Below are positions 10,569-21,347 of a stretch of DNA of 64,000 nucleotides, one piece after another. How positions within the stretch are numbered: the stretch's first letter is position 1; every line of letters starts with the position of its first letter. Both the position numbers and the translations under genes were made by a program. The notes beneath the pieces were generated by a model, which saw only the letters and a program-made list of their open reading frames with translations, had not been told where the DNA came from and made no database searches. The DNA comes from Agapanthus africanus (Eukaryota; Streptophyta; Magnoliopsida; Asparagales; Amaryllidaceae): contig JASDDO010000024.1 of the NCBI GenBank assembly GCA_030015575.1, forward strand, positions 218,322,996-218,386,995, given 5' to 3'.

Positions 10569-11429
10569 CCTTCCTGCATAAAATATATATATATATCATT
10601 AGTGGCTTGACACTTAACATTCAATAAAAATTATATATATAATAAAAAAATATATATATATATATATAATAATAATAAAAATAATAATAATAAATAAAAA
10701 TCTGACTCCACGCTGTGATGCAGTGGGTAGGGGACCAAAGGGGGACCCACAAAATCAAGATGACGGCACATCATTTGATGAAACAATCCCACCATTGAAT
10801 GGGACTATCAGTCAATAAAAGAGACCCCCAAGAGAATATCCTCATTGGGGGGGGAACCCCTAAAGACAAGGAGAAGATCTCCTCTTTTCAGAGCAAAGCT
10901 CTGTCACAGAGTGACATTTGTCAAACCCCTGTTTCAAAAGAATAAAACTTCTTAAAAAAGAGCCTAGCTCTGTAGCAGTAATAAAAAACTTATAATTCCT
11001 AAGAATTAAAATTGTGGGATCTTAAAGATCCATGGAAACCTTTAAAAAGTTTTATAATTAATCTGTGGGCCCCTCTGTTCATGGGTTAAAACCTAAGAAC
11101 AGAGTCTCTACAAATTTTTGAGAGCAAGGCTCTGTGAATAAAAACCCCAAAGAGGTTTCCTTTAGATCAAAGATCTATAAGAGCAAGGCTCTGTTGCAGA
11201 AACCCCAAAGGAGATTCTTTTAGATCAAAGATCTATAAGAGCAAGGCTCTGATTATTTAAATTTGATTTAAATTAAATTAATTTAATTTACCTAGAATGG
11301 TTCTAAGAATAAAACTTGGAAGTTCTTAAAAATCGCAAGAGCAAGGCTCTGGAAGTTCTCAAGTAAGAGCAAGGCTCTGAAATCTAATTTCTTGAGAATG
11401 GTAAAAAAATTACCAAGGACCAAGGGTCC
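10569..11429 (-). other. 5' leader of the antisense gene, palindrome-rich
   Basis: About 860 bp lie between the antisense TATA box and ATG. It holds an (AT)n/(AAT)n microsatellite (10583-10700) and repeated short palindromes, especially AGAGCAAGGCTCT and relatives (AGAGCCTAGCTCT, near 10961), and GATC stems around AAA (TAGATCAAAGATCTA near 11163 and 11220). No other gene is seen. Confidence 0.6.
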
Positions 11430-11437
11430 TATTTATA
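11430..11437 (-). promoter_or_regulatory. TATA box of the Tat-1 antisense gene
   Basis: TATAAATA on the minus strand, with GGCGCC immediately upstream. Tat-2 has the same arrangement at 22549-22556. Both lie just inside the 3' LTR, so the accessory gene appears to use its own promoter and not the LTR. Confidence 0.65.
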
Positions 11438-11488
11438 GGCGCCTGCGCCTGTTCACCTGACTCGTCGATCCGACGGTCAGGATCTTGC

Positions 11489-11539
11489 CACCGTTGCACT
11501 CACGCGCGCGCCACGTGAGCGCAACGGTGGGGGGGCATC
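11489..11539 (+). promoter_or_regulatory. Hairpin and polypurine tract before the Tat-1 3' LTR
   Basis: CCACCGTTGC (11489-11498) and GCAACGGTGG (11521-11530) form a perfect 10-bp stem. The right arm runs into GGGGG and then CATC before the LTR starts at 11540. The G-run is the presumed polypurine tract priming plus-strand synthesis. Confidence 0.7.
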
Positions 11540-12454
11540 TGTTTCCCCCAATCAGAGCAAGGCTCTGTTGAATTTTGAAAATTCAAAATTCGAAGCAACG
11601 CTTCGGTTTCCGTGCGCAGCGCGCAATTTGCCACGTGGCAGAAGCTGAATGGGCAGCGTAACGCCCGAGACAGTGCGTCCCATCAGAGCAAGGCTCTTCA
11701 GAAAACGTAATTAAAGACTTAACTGCGCAAACGCATGGATGCGCGACACGTGTCTGCGCAAGCGCACAAATGCGTGACACATGTCTGCGCAGTTGCGCAG
11801 CCGCAGCTGCGCAAACGCACAGATGCGCGACACGTGTCTGCGCAAGCGCACAGATGCGCGACACGTGCGCAATCGCAACTGCGCAAGCGCTCGGATGCGC
11901 GACACGTGTCATTTGCTGGTGAGTTGCGCAGCAACTGAATGAAGATTTAGATAAATCTTTTCTGTTCTCCTGTAAAACAGGAACCCTTGGATCAAAGATC
12001 CAATGGTGGGAAAATTCCCAAAATTATTCAGGAAAGATTTTGTTAACAAATCCAACAAATTTGTGGGCACTATAAATAAGACCCCAAGCCTCATTCAAAA
12101 GGCATCAATCAGATAATCAGAGAGAGAATCAATCATCAAGAGAAGGATAAACTTCTGGAAAAAAAAAGCTCTTGAAGATTAATCAAGAACAAAAAAAAAG
12201 AAGAAGGTAAAATTTCTGAAGAACAGAAAATAAAAAAATAAATAGTGCCTTGCACTTGATATGAACCCCTGGTTCTAAAAAGGAAAAAGAATAATAAATA
12301 GTGCCTTGCACTTGATATGAACCCTTGGTTCTGTGAAAAGAAAACAAGAAGAAAAAAACTTGTTTTCTTTTGATCTAAATGTAGATCAAAAGTGCTATGC
12401 ACTTTTGTTCTTCAATCAGAATATTCTTGAGTTCATGCAACTCATTATTTAAAA

Positions 12455-12780
12455 GGGCCTAGCCCAAATCAGAAATAAAAGGGCAGAGCCCTATTTGAAA
12501 AATTCTTGAGGGCCTGGCCCAAATCAGAAATAAAAGGGCAGAGCCTTATTTGAAAAATTCTTGAGGGCCTGGCCCAAATCAAATCATGAAAGGGCAGAGC
12601 CCTATTTGAAAAATTCTTGAGGGCCTGGCCCAAATCAGAAATAAAAAGGGCAGTACCCTATTTGAAAAAATTCTTGAGGGCCTGGCCCAAATCAAATCAT
12701 GAAAGGGCAGAGCCCTATTTGAAAAATTCTTGAGGGCCTGGCCCAAATCAAATCATACAAAGGGCAGAGCCCTGTTTAGG
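12455..12780. repeat. 55-57-bp tandem array in the Tat-1 LTR
   Basis: Six units, marked by GGGCAG at 12481, 12536, 12592, 12648, 12705 and 12762. Each carries two palindromes, GGGCCTGGCCC and AGGGCAGAGCCCT, joined by AT-rich linkers. Confidence 0.85.
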
Positions 12781-12959
12781 TTGATTCCTTTAATCGGGCA
12801 GAGCCTAAAATAAAAATTGGACTTAACCCAATCATGGCTGTAAGTCCTTAAATTAAATGCCCCTCGTAAACCAAGTCACGACCGGTCCGAGGGTACATCT
12901 CCGAACTCCTTTGACACCTATCGTTGTAATTCCTCAACGACGTCAAAGAGGTGACGGGT

Positions 12960-13220
12960 CCCAACGACCACTCATCTAATATCGGACCGAAACGTCCCTA
13001 AACTAATATCGGACCGAAACGTCCCTAAACTAATTTTGGACCACTACGTCTCTAAACTGGCGACGGACTACCACGTCCCTAAACTGGAATATAGACCACT
13101 ACGTCTTTAAACTGGCGACGGACCGAAACGTCCCTAAACTAATAATGGACCACCACGTCCCTAAAACTGGCGATGGACCGCCACGTCCCTAAACTGGCAC
13201 AATAGGGCCCAAACGCTCCT
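12960..13220. repeat. About 30-bp GGAC/GTCC tandem array in the Tat-1 LTR
   Basis: Roughly nine diverged units with the pattern GGACC, a short variable middle, ACGTCCCTAAACT. GGAC and GTCC can pair. Equivalent arrays occur in the Tat-3 LTR (33950-34240) and Tat-4 LTR (48600-48790) in reverse orientation. Confidence 0.8.
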
Positions 13221-13944
13221 TTGTTGGATCTAAACGGTCCCGCCTAAGTTGATCTTAACCCCAAATACGGTTAACGTGTTCTTAGACATTTAAATAAACG
13301 ATAAAACCCCAAATCAACCTTGGTTCAAGGGTACATCTCTGAACTCCTCTGACACCTGTCGCTGTAATCCCTCAACGACGTCAGAGAGGTGACGAGTCCC
13401 GACGGCCGGATAATTAAATCAATCATGATGTTAAGTTGATCTTAGTCTAAAACAAGACTAACGTATCCTTAACGAATGTTTAAGTCGATCTTAGTCGCAA
13501 CGCGACTAATGTATCCTTAAACTAAAAACACCAAACCCAAATCTAAGTAAGCACGGATTTGGACTAATCCACGTCCTACGGGTGACGACATCACTCAGTC
13601 TCCGTATACAATCCACGGGCAATCACAAACAAAACAAACATACACGACACGAAGTGAAATTCTGGAGTAGGAGAAAGTTGTTACCGCTATGCGGTAGCGT
13701 AATTAACTGCAGGGGCTTGCGCCTGCAGGGAAGAGCGTCCCCACAATCAAAAACCCCTCACCCTGAGGGGGAATCTGACGAAATCCGCTACATCGGCCGC
13801 ATCCGTCTAAACCTCCGATACACGATGCCATAAATCAACTTGGCATCTTTGGAAAGAGAGACGGATAAAACCAAATAGCATCTGCCCCGAACCTCAGGCA
13901 CGTGACGTCCTAACGTCGCAGGCCGCCGTTCGGAGGGGAACAGC

Positions 13945-14492
13945 CTCGCACGAAGGATGATACACGGAAGCCTCCGCAAGGACCGTTCCAAGGACAGGAA
14001 CCGCTTACTCAAGGACCACAGCAGGCTCGAGCGTTCGCGTTGACAGCTGAAGAAGCTAAGGCATCGGGAGAAGTGGTTTCAGGTAATTTACTCGTTCATG
14101 GTTTTCCCGCTTTGGCATTACTTAATTTCGGAGCATCCCATTGATTATGTCATCCAATTTATAACTACACACTCGATCACCTGCACGACCCTGTCTAGTT
14201 TCTGGGGCATACACACTGGGAATGGGAAATCATAGCTAGTAAGGAAGGTAGAGATTGTACAGTGTTGTTTGCGGACGGGAGCTTTTGCAGATTTCTTGGT
14301 GATGGATACGGGCAGTTATGAGGTTGTCTTGGGGATGGATTTTTCTTGGCACTTTCCACGCCCATATTGACTGTAGGGCGAGGAAGGTAATTCCAGATTC
14401 CCGGACATCCTAAGTTTACTTTCATTGGAGGAAGCAGTTCTGTCGGGCCAGTCGAGTTTAGGGCTAGGCCGACGAACAGCATTCTTGCGGCT
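13945..14492 (+). pseudogene. Tekay gag tail and protease, decayed
   Basis: From 13945 the frame reads a Gln/Pro-rich gag tail, then ALTAEEAKASGEVVSG, LLVHGFPALALLNFGASH and a stop at 14143-14145. NFGASH corresponds to the retropepsin active site, normally DSGASH, so the catalytic Asp is gone. Later protease sequence (phrases resembling LFADGSF) is recognisable but has stops and frame changes. The abrupt start after the Tat-1 LTR marks the insertion point of Tat-1. Confidence 0.75.
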
Positions 14493-17020
14493 ATGGTAGT
14501 GGAGAGTGATGAAGAGCCGGCAGTTGTCCGCGACTTTATGGATGTGTTTGAAGACATTTCGGGCTTACCACCGAAGCGAGATGTGGAGTTTGCGTTTGAC
14601 CTTACTCCTGGTGCAACGCCAGTATCAAAAACTGACTATCCAATGGCACCAGTAATGTTGGAGGGAGTTAAGAAACAAGTGAGTGAATTACTCGAGAAGG
14701 GATGGATTCGAAGCAGCAACTCACCGTGGGGAACTCCAGTTCTCTTAGTGAAGAAGAAGGATCGCACTGCCGACGCTGAGACAAGAGAAGTTATTTGCGA
14801 AAGTGAGTAAGTGCGAATCCTGGTTGGAAGAAGTGAGGTTTCTGGGGCATGTCGTGTCAGGAGATGGAATCGCCGTGGATCCCGAGAAGATAGCAGCAGT
14901 TCGGGATTGGCCGGTTCCAAAGAGTGTTGCAGAGATAAGAAGTTTTCTTGGACTCGCCGGTTACTACAGAAGATTTGTGGAGAACTTCGCTCGTTTAGCT
15001 GAGCCGTTAACCAAGCTTACGCGTAAGGAGGTACCGTTTGGACAGATGGATGTGCATTGGCCTTCGAGACGTTGAAGCAGAAGTTGCTAACCGCCCCTAC
15101 CCTAACCGTACCGGACAATTCCGAAGGACTGAGGATTCACAACGACGCATCTGGAAAAGGATTGGGATGTGTTTTGATGCGGAATGGGAAAGTCGTCGCT
15201 TACGCATCAAGACAACTGAAGACTCATGAGCAGAACTATCCGACTCACGACTTGGAGCTTGCAGCCGTGATCTTCGCCCTGAAGATTTGGAGACACTACC
15301 TTCTGGGCGAGAAAGTTGAAGTCTTTACGGATCACAAGAGTTTGAAATATGTGTTCACTCAGAAGGAGTTGAACATGAGGCAACGCAGATGGTTGGAGCT
15401 GATGGCCGACTACGACCTTGATCTTAAGTACCATCCGGGAAAGGTTAACGTCGTGCCAGATGCGCTAAGTCGGTTACCAGCAATTCAGTTATTGACTGCA
15501 CAGAGAGAGATCATTGAGGAGTTTCGGAGATTTGACTTGGAGGTTGTGCTACCGCGTGCTACAGGACAGTTGATGCAGTTACAAGTACAATCGTCCTTAG
15601 TTGAGAAGATTAAAGCGGCGCAATCGCAGGATCCTAGACTGCAAAAGTTTCGAGAACAGATTGGAGCCGGACTACGAACCGATCTACTGATCCATGAAGA
15701 TGGTTCGTTGAGATATGGTAGCCGTGTGTGTGTGCCAAAAGGAGATGTGCGTGAAGAGCTTATGAAGGATGCACACAGTTCAGCTTACTCTGTACATCCA
15801 GGAGGGACAAAGATGTACCGAGATATTCGACAGCATTTCTGGTGGGAAGGTATGAAACGGGAAATTGCTCGCTTCGTGGCTAAGTGCTTGGTGTGTCAGC
15901 AAGTCAAGGCTGAACACCAAAGGGTTGCTGGTTTGTTGCAACCACTTTCGATTCCTCAGTGGAAGTGGGAACATATAACCATGGATTTCGTGACGGATTT
16001 ACCGCGGAGTCCAAAGGGCAACAATGCAGTATGGGTGATTGTCGATCGGTTGACCAAGGCAGCTCACTTTATTCCTTTTCGGGTTGGTCAATCGACAGAG
16101 ACTTTGGCAGAGCGATTCATGCAGGAGATTGTCAGATTGCATGGAGTGCCGGTAAGCATCGTGTCCGATCGGGACACTCGGTTCTTATCGCACTTTTGGA
16201 GGAGCTTACAAGAAAGTTTGGGGACTCGATTGAAGTTTAGCGCAGCTTATCATCCTCAGACTGATGGACAATCAGAGAGAACGATCCAGAACCTTGAAGA
16301 TATGTTGAGGGCTTGCATGTTAGACTTCAAAGGTTCTTGGGAGGGTCATCTACACCTGGTGGAGTTCTCGTACAACAATAGCTTCCAAGCGACAATTCAG
16401 AAGGCTCCGTTTGAAGCGTGTATGGTCGTAAGTGCCGTTCGCCGGTTTGTTGGGATGATGTTGGTGAACGAAGGTTACTAGGACCAGATTTGGTGGTACA
16501 GACAGTCGAGAAGGTGAATACAATCAGGAAGCATATGAAGGCAGCTCAAGACAGACAGAAGAGTTGGGCCGACGCGTCAAGAAGACCTCTAGGGTTCGCC
16601 GTGGGTGATTTGGTATTCCTGAAGATATCACCGACTAGAGGGGTGATTCGCTTTGGAAGTCGGGGAAAGCTTAGTCCCCGATTCGTTGGACCCTTCGAGA
16701 TATTGGAGCGTGTTGGAGAGGTATCGTACCGGTTGGCGTTACCACCGTCTTTAGCAGGAGTTCATGATGTATTTCATGTGTCTCAACTACGGAGGTATGT
16801 TCGTGATGAGACCCATGTTTTGGATCACTCGGTGTTGACCGTTCGTGAGGACCTGACTTTTGAGGAGCGACCAGTCGAGATCAAGGATCGAAGAGAAAAG
16901 GTTCTTAAGAACAAGGTTATCCCTCTTGTGCTAGTTCCTTGGGGTAACCGATCGCATGGAGAATCTACTTGGGAGCGAGAAGACGAGATCCGACAGAAAT
17001 TCCCTCATCCTTGCCAGTAG
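14493..17020 (+). pseudogene. pol: Tekay pol: RT remnant, RNase H, integrase, chromodomain (broken)
   Basis: 14493-14770 gives the RT N-terminus ([17 protein letters not shown] to [11 protein letters not shown]). 14790-15060 resumes at the end of the palm ([29 protein letters not shown]). The part between, about 90 codons with the YVDD active site, is deleted. 15057-16481 is open, with RNase H (NDASGKGLG, FTDHKSL) and integrase: zinc finger ending CLVCQQVK, then TMDFVTDLP, VSDRDTRF and HPQTDGQSERT. A frameshift near 16440 moves the integrase end into 16418-17020, with KLSPRFVGPFEIL, LPPSLAGVHDVFHVSQLR and a C-terminal chromodomain-like ESTWEREDEIRQKFP. That C-terminus is typical of the Tekay/Del clade. 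It cannot encode an active polymerase. Confidence 0.9.
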
Positions 17021-17078
17021 TTAGCTATCTTGTGTTCTCGGAATTTCGAGGACGAAATTCTTTTGTAGTTGGGTATGA

Positions 17079-20000
17079 TGTAACACCCGAGCCCAATAAT
17101 ACTATGTATATTACTAGTTGAGGGTTGTGGTTTGCTCATTTCCAATTTTCCTGATTTTCTGGTGTTTATTGCTAACTTTTACCCGGTTAAGTCATTTTGG
17201 CACATAACAAATTTTAACTCCGAAAATGAAATTTAAGATGTCCATGTTAGCCTACTCGTCGCCACTAATCGCGTGGTAGCGTCCGCGTGTCGAGATTCCG
17301 TTCCGTTTGGCTAAACGGGCAAGTTTGGGCGGCTACGCGCGCGTGCAAGTGTCCGACTTGGGGGCATGCATTTTAATCATTAAACACCTCTTTTCAAAAT
17401 TTGGAACCCGCTTAAAATCTTATAATTTGAATTTGGAACATTTGGGCGCAACCCGGGCGTGATTTGGAAATGTTTCATTTCGCGCCAAAAAGGGCCCGTT
17501 TCAATTTAATATCTAAAACTATAATTTATACGTATATATTTTCGTTAACAGTAAATCCCCTACTAAATCTCTAAATTTGATTTTCCTTTATCACCCCAGC
17601 CAATCACGAGCTCACAATTGAGCTCGTGGGCCCCGCTCCTGTTTCCTCATCTCTCTCTCTCTCTCATCCTCACAAATCTCTCTGCCTCTCTCCTCTTTCT
17701 CTCTCTCTCTCTATCTCTCATAATATTAACTCTCTCTCTCTCTTCCCATATTTATACTAACCCATGCAACAGCCGCCTCCCATGCTTCTGCCTCGCCACG
17801 AGAACCCGACGAAAACCCTAACCCTAGCTTCTCGCGCGGCCCACCGTCGCCACCGCGACCTCGCCGTCGCCGCCTGCGACGCCTCCGCGACAGCCGCGCC
17901 TTCCTCCTCCCTCCTTCCTCCTCTCTCCCCACCTGCACGCAACCCTAGCCTCCCGCAGTCTCACCGCCGGCCTCCTCGAGACCTCGCCGTCGCCGCCCTC
18001 ACCACCACGACCTCCACCGCACCCACCTACCATCTTCCTCCCGTTCTCCCGACGACTCCCGCTCCTTCCCGCCTGCAACCCATTCCCGACCTCGCCTCCA
18101 CCCGCGCAAACCTCGCCGTCGACGCGACTTCCCGTCGCCGACGACCACCGCGACACCCTCTCACCCTCCTCGTCGAGACCTCGTCGTCGTTTCCCTCCTC
18201 CCCTCGCCGGAATAGCAAGCCCGAGCCTTCATCCTTCGCCTGCACCTCCCCTGTTCGCCGGAGAAGCGTGCCGGCGACCTCGTCGACACCACCTCCGACC
18301 ACCTCCCTGTTCCCTCGACCACCAGAGCCGACCCCCCTCTCTCCTCCACTCGTCGCACCCCTCTCCAGCAAGCCCAGCGGCTGTTCCAGCCTTCGCAGCC
18401 ACCGTCGCGGCCTCGCCGGCGTTCCAGTGCCGTCGAACCCGCCGTGGTCACCCCCCTGGTGTCTCCCTGTAAGTTTCCTTCTCCTTCCTTTTGGTACAAC
18501 CCCCGCTGGTCCGTATCGTGAATGCGTAATTTTGCTCGCTAACCTTGTTGTTCTGTTTGCTGCCGGATCCGACCGTGCCGTCTGACGAACCCGACGCTCC
18601 AGCGAAGTCCCCTGGTCCGTGTGATCCCGTTGACCTCTGTTGGGACTCGATCCGTGGCCCGTGCTTCCATATCGCAGTTTCTGCCGACATCGTATCCGTG
18701 TTTCGGTTTGCGGAACCGCCGAGGCAAGTATCTGAATACTTGCTTAACATGCTACAACTTACTCATCATATTATAACCACACAACTAATATAATACCGAT
18801 ACCTGTTATAACTTAGAATTGCTAGCCACGATTATCCGTAACTTTAAATCAATGAAATCATTGCTCGCTTTAACTGGCCTGCTATTAAGTCATACTTAAC
18901 TAATCAAACCAAGTAGATCATCCCCAATTCAATTGTTAAAATCACTCATGAGACAATTATTACGCTTAGTTTAAATTCATGCAACTCCATTACATAGGTT
19001 ATCGATATCGGTTCACCTTGTGGCTTTTGCACCCCAAAGGTGCGTGAACCGGATTAATATGAAAATACAAACAGCACTGTGTTCACATATAATAATAATT
19101 GTTATTTACTGTTTCCTGCTACTGTTCATTATTTGTTACTATACCTGTTATCATCATATACCTGATTGCATTACATATTAACCGATCTTGATACACCTGA
19201 CACATGTACTGATACACCGGACACAACACCCTGTACATATCGACTCTACCTGCTGAAAGTAACCTAACCTGTTACCTGATCTTATGCCTAATGCCGACAA
19301 ACCTAACCATTCCTGCTGTCGATCCAGACAGACCTACCTTTACTTGACTTGTGTTGGCATTAGTTCTTGACTACTGAATACCTGTCTGACATACATAGTT
19401 TGGGGGTATGGGGAAATCAAAGGTGAAACCGACTTGTAACTCAACAGTTCGATACATTGTTCTGATCAGTCTTACGGGCTTGGCCAGCTCCGGAGTGTTG
19501 ATGCTGACATCACTCATCTATCATACTACCTTTTACTGCTTAGCGGCACGTCTCGGATTCAGCCCCGAGAATTATGACCGTGGTCCCGGGCACGCACGGG
19601 ATACTATTGAGTTACATCGACGATTCATCAATTGGTTTCAAAGACTATAGAGTAGAAAACCTGATAGGACAGTTTAGTCACTACTGCACGTTACCCTGTT
19701 TATTACTTCTTATTACTGCTTATTCATGTTCATGCTTGCACTGTTTATTACCATGTTTATGCTTCATACTTGATATCTTGACGCGCTGACGTCTGGGTTT
19801 TGCATGGCCCAGATTCCGTACCTTTGCCGCCGACCGAGCAGGAGTACTTCAGCCAGCAGGCTGAACTGTGAGTTCTTTAGAGTTTAGTTTATTTATTTCA
19901 TTTCATTCCAGATGTGGGCCCGTATTATGGGACGTACTGTTATTCATTGTATTGGATCATTAGCTTCCGCACTTATTGTTTATTGATTCTTGTTATTATG

Positions 20001-20153
20001 GATTTGGACATGTATTAGTTTAGTTATTTTTACTGTTCTTGATATCTTTACAACCGTAATGTGACTGTGGATGGATACTTCCTACCCACAGGTAGCATGG
20101 TTGGCTATGTCACGTGCCCAAATCTTGCATACTCTGGGAAGCGGGTCGTGACA
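17079..20153 (+). repeat. 3' LTR of the Tekay element (3,075 bp)
   Basis: It starts TGTAACACCCGAGCCC and ends GGGTCGTGACA, giving TGT...ACA termini. It follows the usual chromovirus phrase ATTTCGAGGACGAAATTC; the polypurine tract is degraded. Inside are CT-rich DNA (17648-17740) and a GC-rich block (17764-18450) with a long Pro/Arg/Ser-rich open frame that I do not call a gene. Confidence 0.85.
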
Positions 20154-20960
20154 GACAAAAAGCCCTCGCCAAGAGGCACCAGGAAGTAACTCTGCTCGGC
20201 CATCCTTAGTAGGCCACTTACGGCCCCTCCCGCGCTAAGGATGAAAAGCCCTCGAAAGAGGCAACCGGGCCCGCCCTTGCTCGGTTATCCCTGGCTGGTA
20301 GCTCCCTACCCCAACAAACCAAGGATCAAAGCCCTTGCCAAGAGCCAACTGGGCCTGCCCTTGCTCGGTTATCCCTGGCTGGTAGCTCCCTACCCCAAAA
20401 AACCAGGGATCAAAGCCCTCGCCAAGAGGCACCGGGCAGTAACCCTGCTTGGCCCATCCTTAAGGATCAAAGCCCTCGCAAGAGGCAACCGGGCCCGCCC
20501 TTGCTCGGTTATCCCTGGCTGGTAGCTCCCTACCCCCAACAAACCAGGGATCAAAGCCCTCGCCAAGAGGCACCGAGCAGCTATCCTGCTCGGCCCCGTC
20601 CTTAGTAGGCCACTCACGGCCCCTCCCGCGCTAAGGATCAAAGCCATCGCCAAGAGGCAACCGGGCCCGCCCTTGATTGGTTATCCCTGGCTGGTAGCTC
20701 CCTATCCCAACACCCCAAGGATCAAAGCCCTCGCCAAGAGACACCGAGCAGCTACCCTGCTCGGCTACGTCCTTAGTAGGCCTCTCACGACCCCTCCACG
20801 CTAAGGAACAAAAGCCCTCGCAAGAGGGATCTGAGCGGCTACCCTTCTCGGCTATCCCCGGCTGCCAATTCACTACCTTACAACTCCAGGGATCGAAGCC
20901 CTCGTCTAGAAGCCCCGGGCAGCTACCCTGCTCGGTATATCATCAACATACCTCTCCGAG
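20154..20960. repeat. About 85-bp tandem array in the Tat-2 spacer
   Basis: Nine to ten units each start near AAAGCCCTCGCCAAGAGGC, itself a small hairpin (GCCTC pairs with GAGGGC). Two alternating tails occur: one with GGTAGCTCCCTACC inside CCTGG/CCAGG arms, the other with CCTTAG/CTAAGG arms around TAGGCCACTTACGGCCC. Open frames across the array are repeat artefacts. Confidence 0.85.
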
Positions 20961-21347
20961 CCTTCCACGCTAAGGAACATGACCTCACCAAGAGGCATCC
21001 GGTCTATCAACGTCTGAGAAATCTGCATCTCGACTTCGAGGTCATGGAGATACCGTCTCCCCGCCGGTCCTTGCACACTCGGCAAACGAATAGATTCAAC
21101 TCGATGTGTGGTTGCTAGATAAAGAACCGACATAAAATGAAGGCAGTACTGCGCAAATACGAGTGTTTACCGACAAAGGAAAATACAAGAACAAACACTA
21201 CTGCAAAAACAAAAATCTTTATTCACAAAGCAAAAAGTCTTTACAAGGGTATTATGGGCTCCCCAGTCTTACAAAATGCCCAGAGGCTTACAAAAGAGAG
21301 AGGAGGAAAGGCAAAAAAACAAAAAGGGGTTTGGCCACAGGCCCCGC
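20961..21347 (-). other. 3' end of the Tat-2 antisense transcript and flank
   Basis: AATAAA on the minus strand at 21218-21223, about 125 bases after the antisense stop, is the likely poly(A) signal. Nothing else coding is seen. Confidence 0.5.

Larger units (their letters stand above)
1..13942 (+). mobile_element. Tat-1: Ty3/gypsy Tat-lineage retrotransposon, right part (pol to 3' LTR)
   Basis: The order is pol (3-2735), a 3' spacer of tandem hairpin repeats (2736-5580), an antisense accessory gene (10568-5738), a hairpin plus polypurine tract (11489-11539) and the 3' LTR (11540-13942). Two RNase H domains, no chromodomain and an antisense gene between integrase and the 3' LTR are Tat-lineage traits. 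The 5' LTR, gag, protease and most of the reverse transcriptase lie left of the window. Sequence after 13942 is Tekay gag reading frame, so this element is inserted in Tekay; the flanking 5 bp GCCTC (13943-13947) would be the target duplication, but the other copy is outside the window. Confidence 0.9.
11540..13942 (+). repeat. 3' LTR of Tat-1 (2,403 bp)
   Basis: It begins TGTTTCCCCC and ends GGGGAACA, an imperfect terminal inverted pair also seen in Tat-3 and Tat-4 (TGTTCCC...GGGGAACA). TATAAATA at 12071-12078 is the likely promoter, giving a U3 of about 530 bp. U3 has an array of about 30-bp units with ACACGTGT cores (11740-11910). Downstream are paired 13-bp palindromes, a 55-57-bp array (12455-12780) and a GGAC/GTCC array (12960-13220). 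The last 350 bp match the LTR ends at 33404 and 48053 in reverse orientation. What follows 13942 is Tekay coding sequence, not a primer binding site, so this is the 3' LTR. Confidence 0.88.
13943..20153 (+). mobile_element. Tekay-type chromovirus (Ty3/gypsy), right part
   Basis: Gag tail and protease, broken pol, chromodomain and a 3' LTR (17079-20153) are present; the 5' part is left of the window, beyond Tat-1. Its LTR ends at 20153 directly against Tat-2 spacer repeats, so it is inserted in Tat-2. The right-flank 5 bp are GACAA. Confidence 0.88.

Noticed and set aside
11583-11938. Several 60-109-codon frames on both strands in the LTR
   Set aside because: They are caused by the GC-rich ACACGTGT tandem units of U3.
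17764-18585. A 273-codon protein gene in the Tekay LTR
   Set aside because: Low-complexity composition, long frames on the opposite strand too, and no domain; kept only as a low-interest finding.
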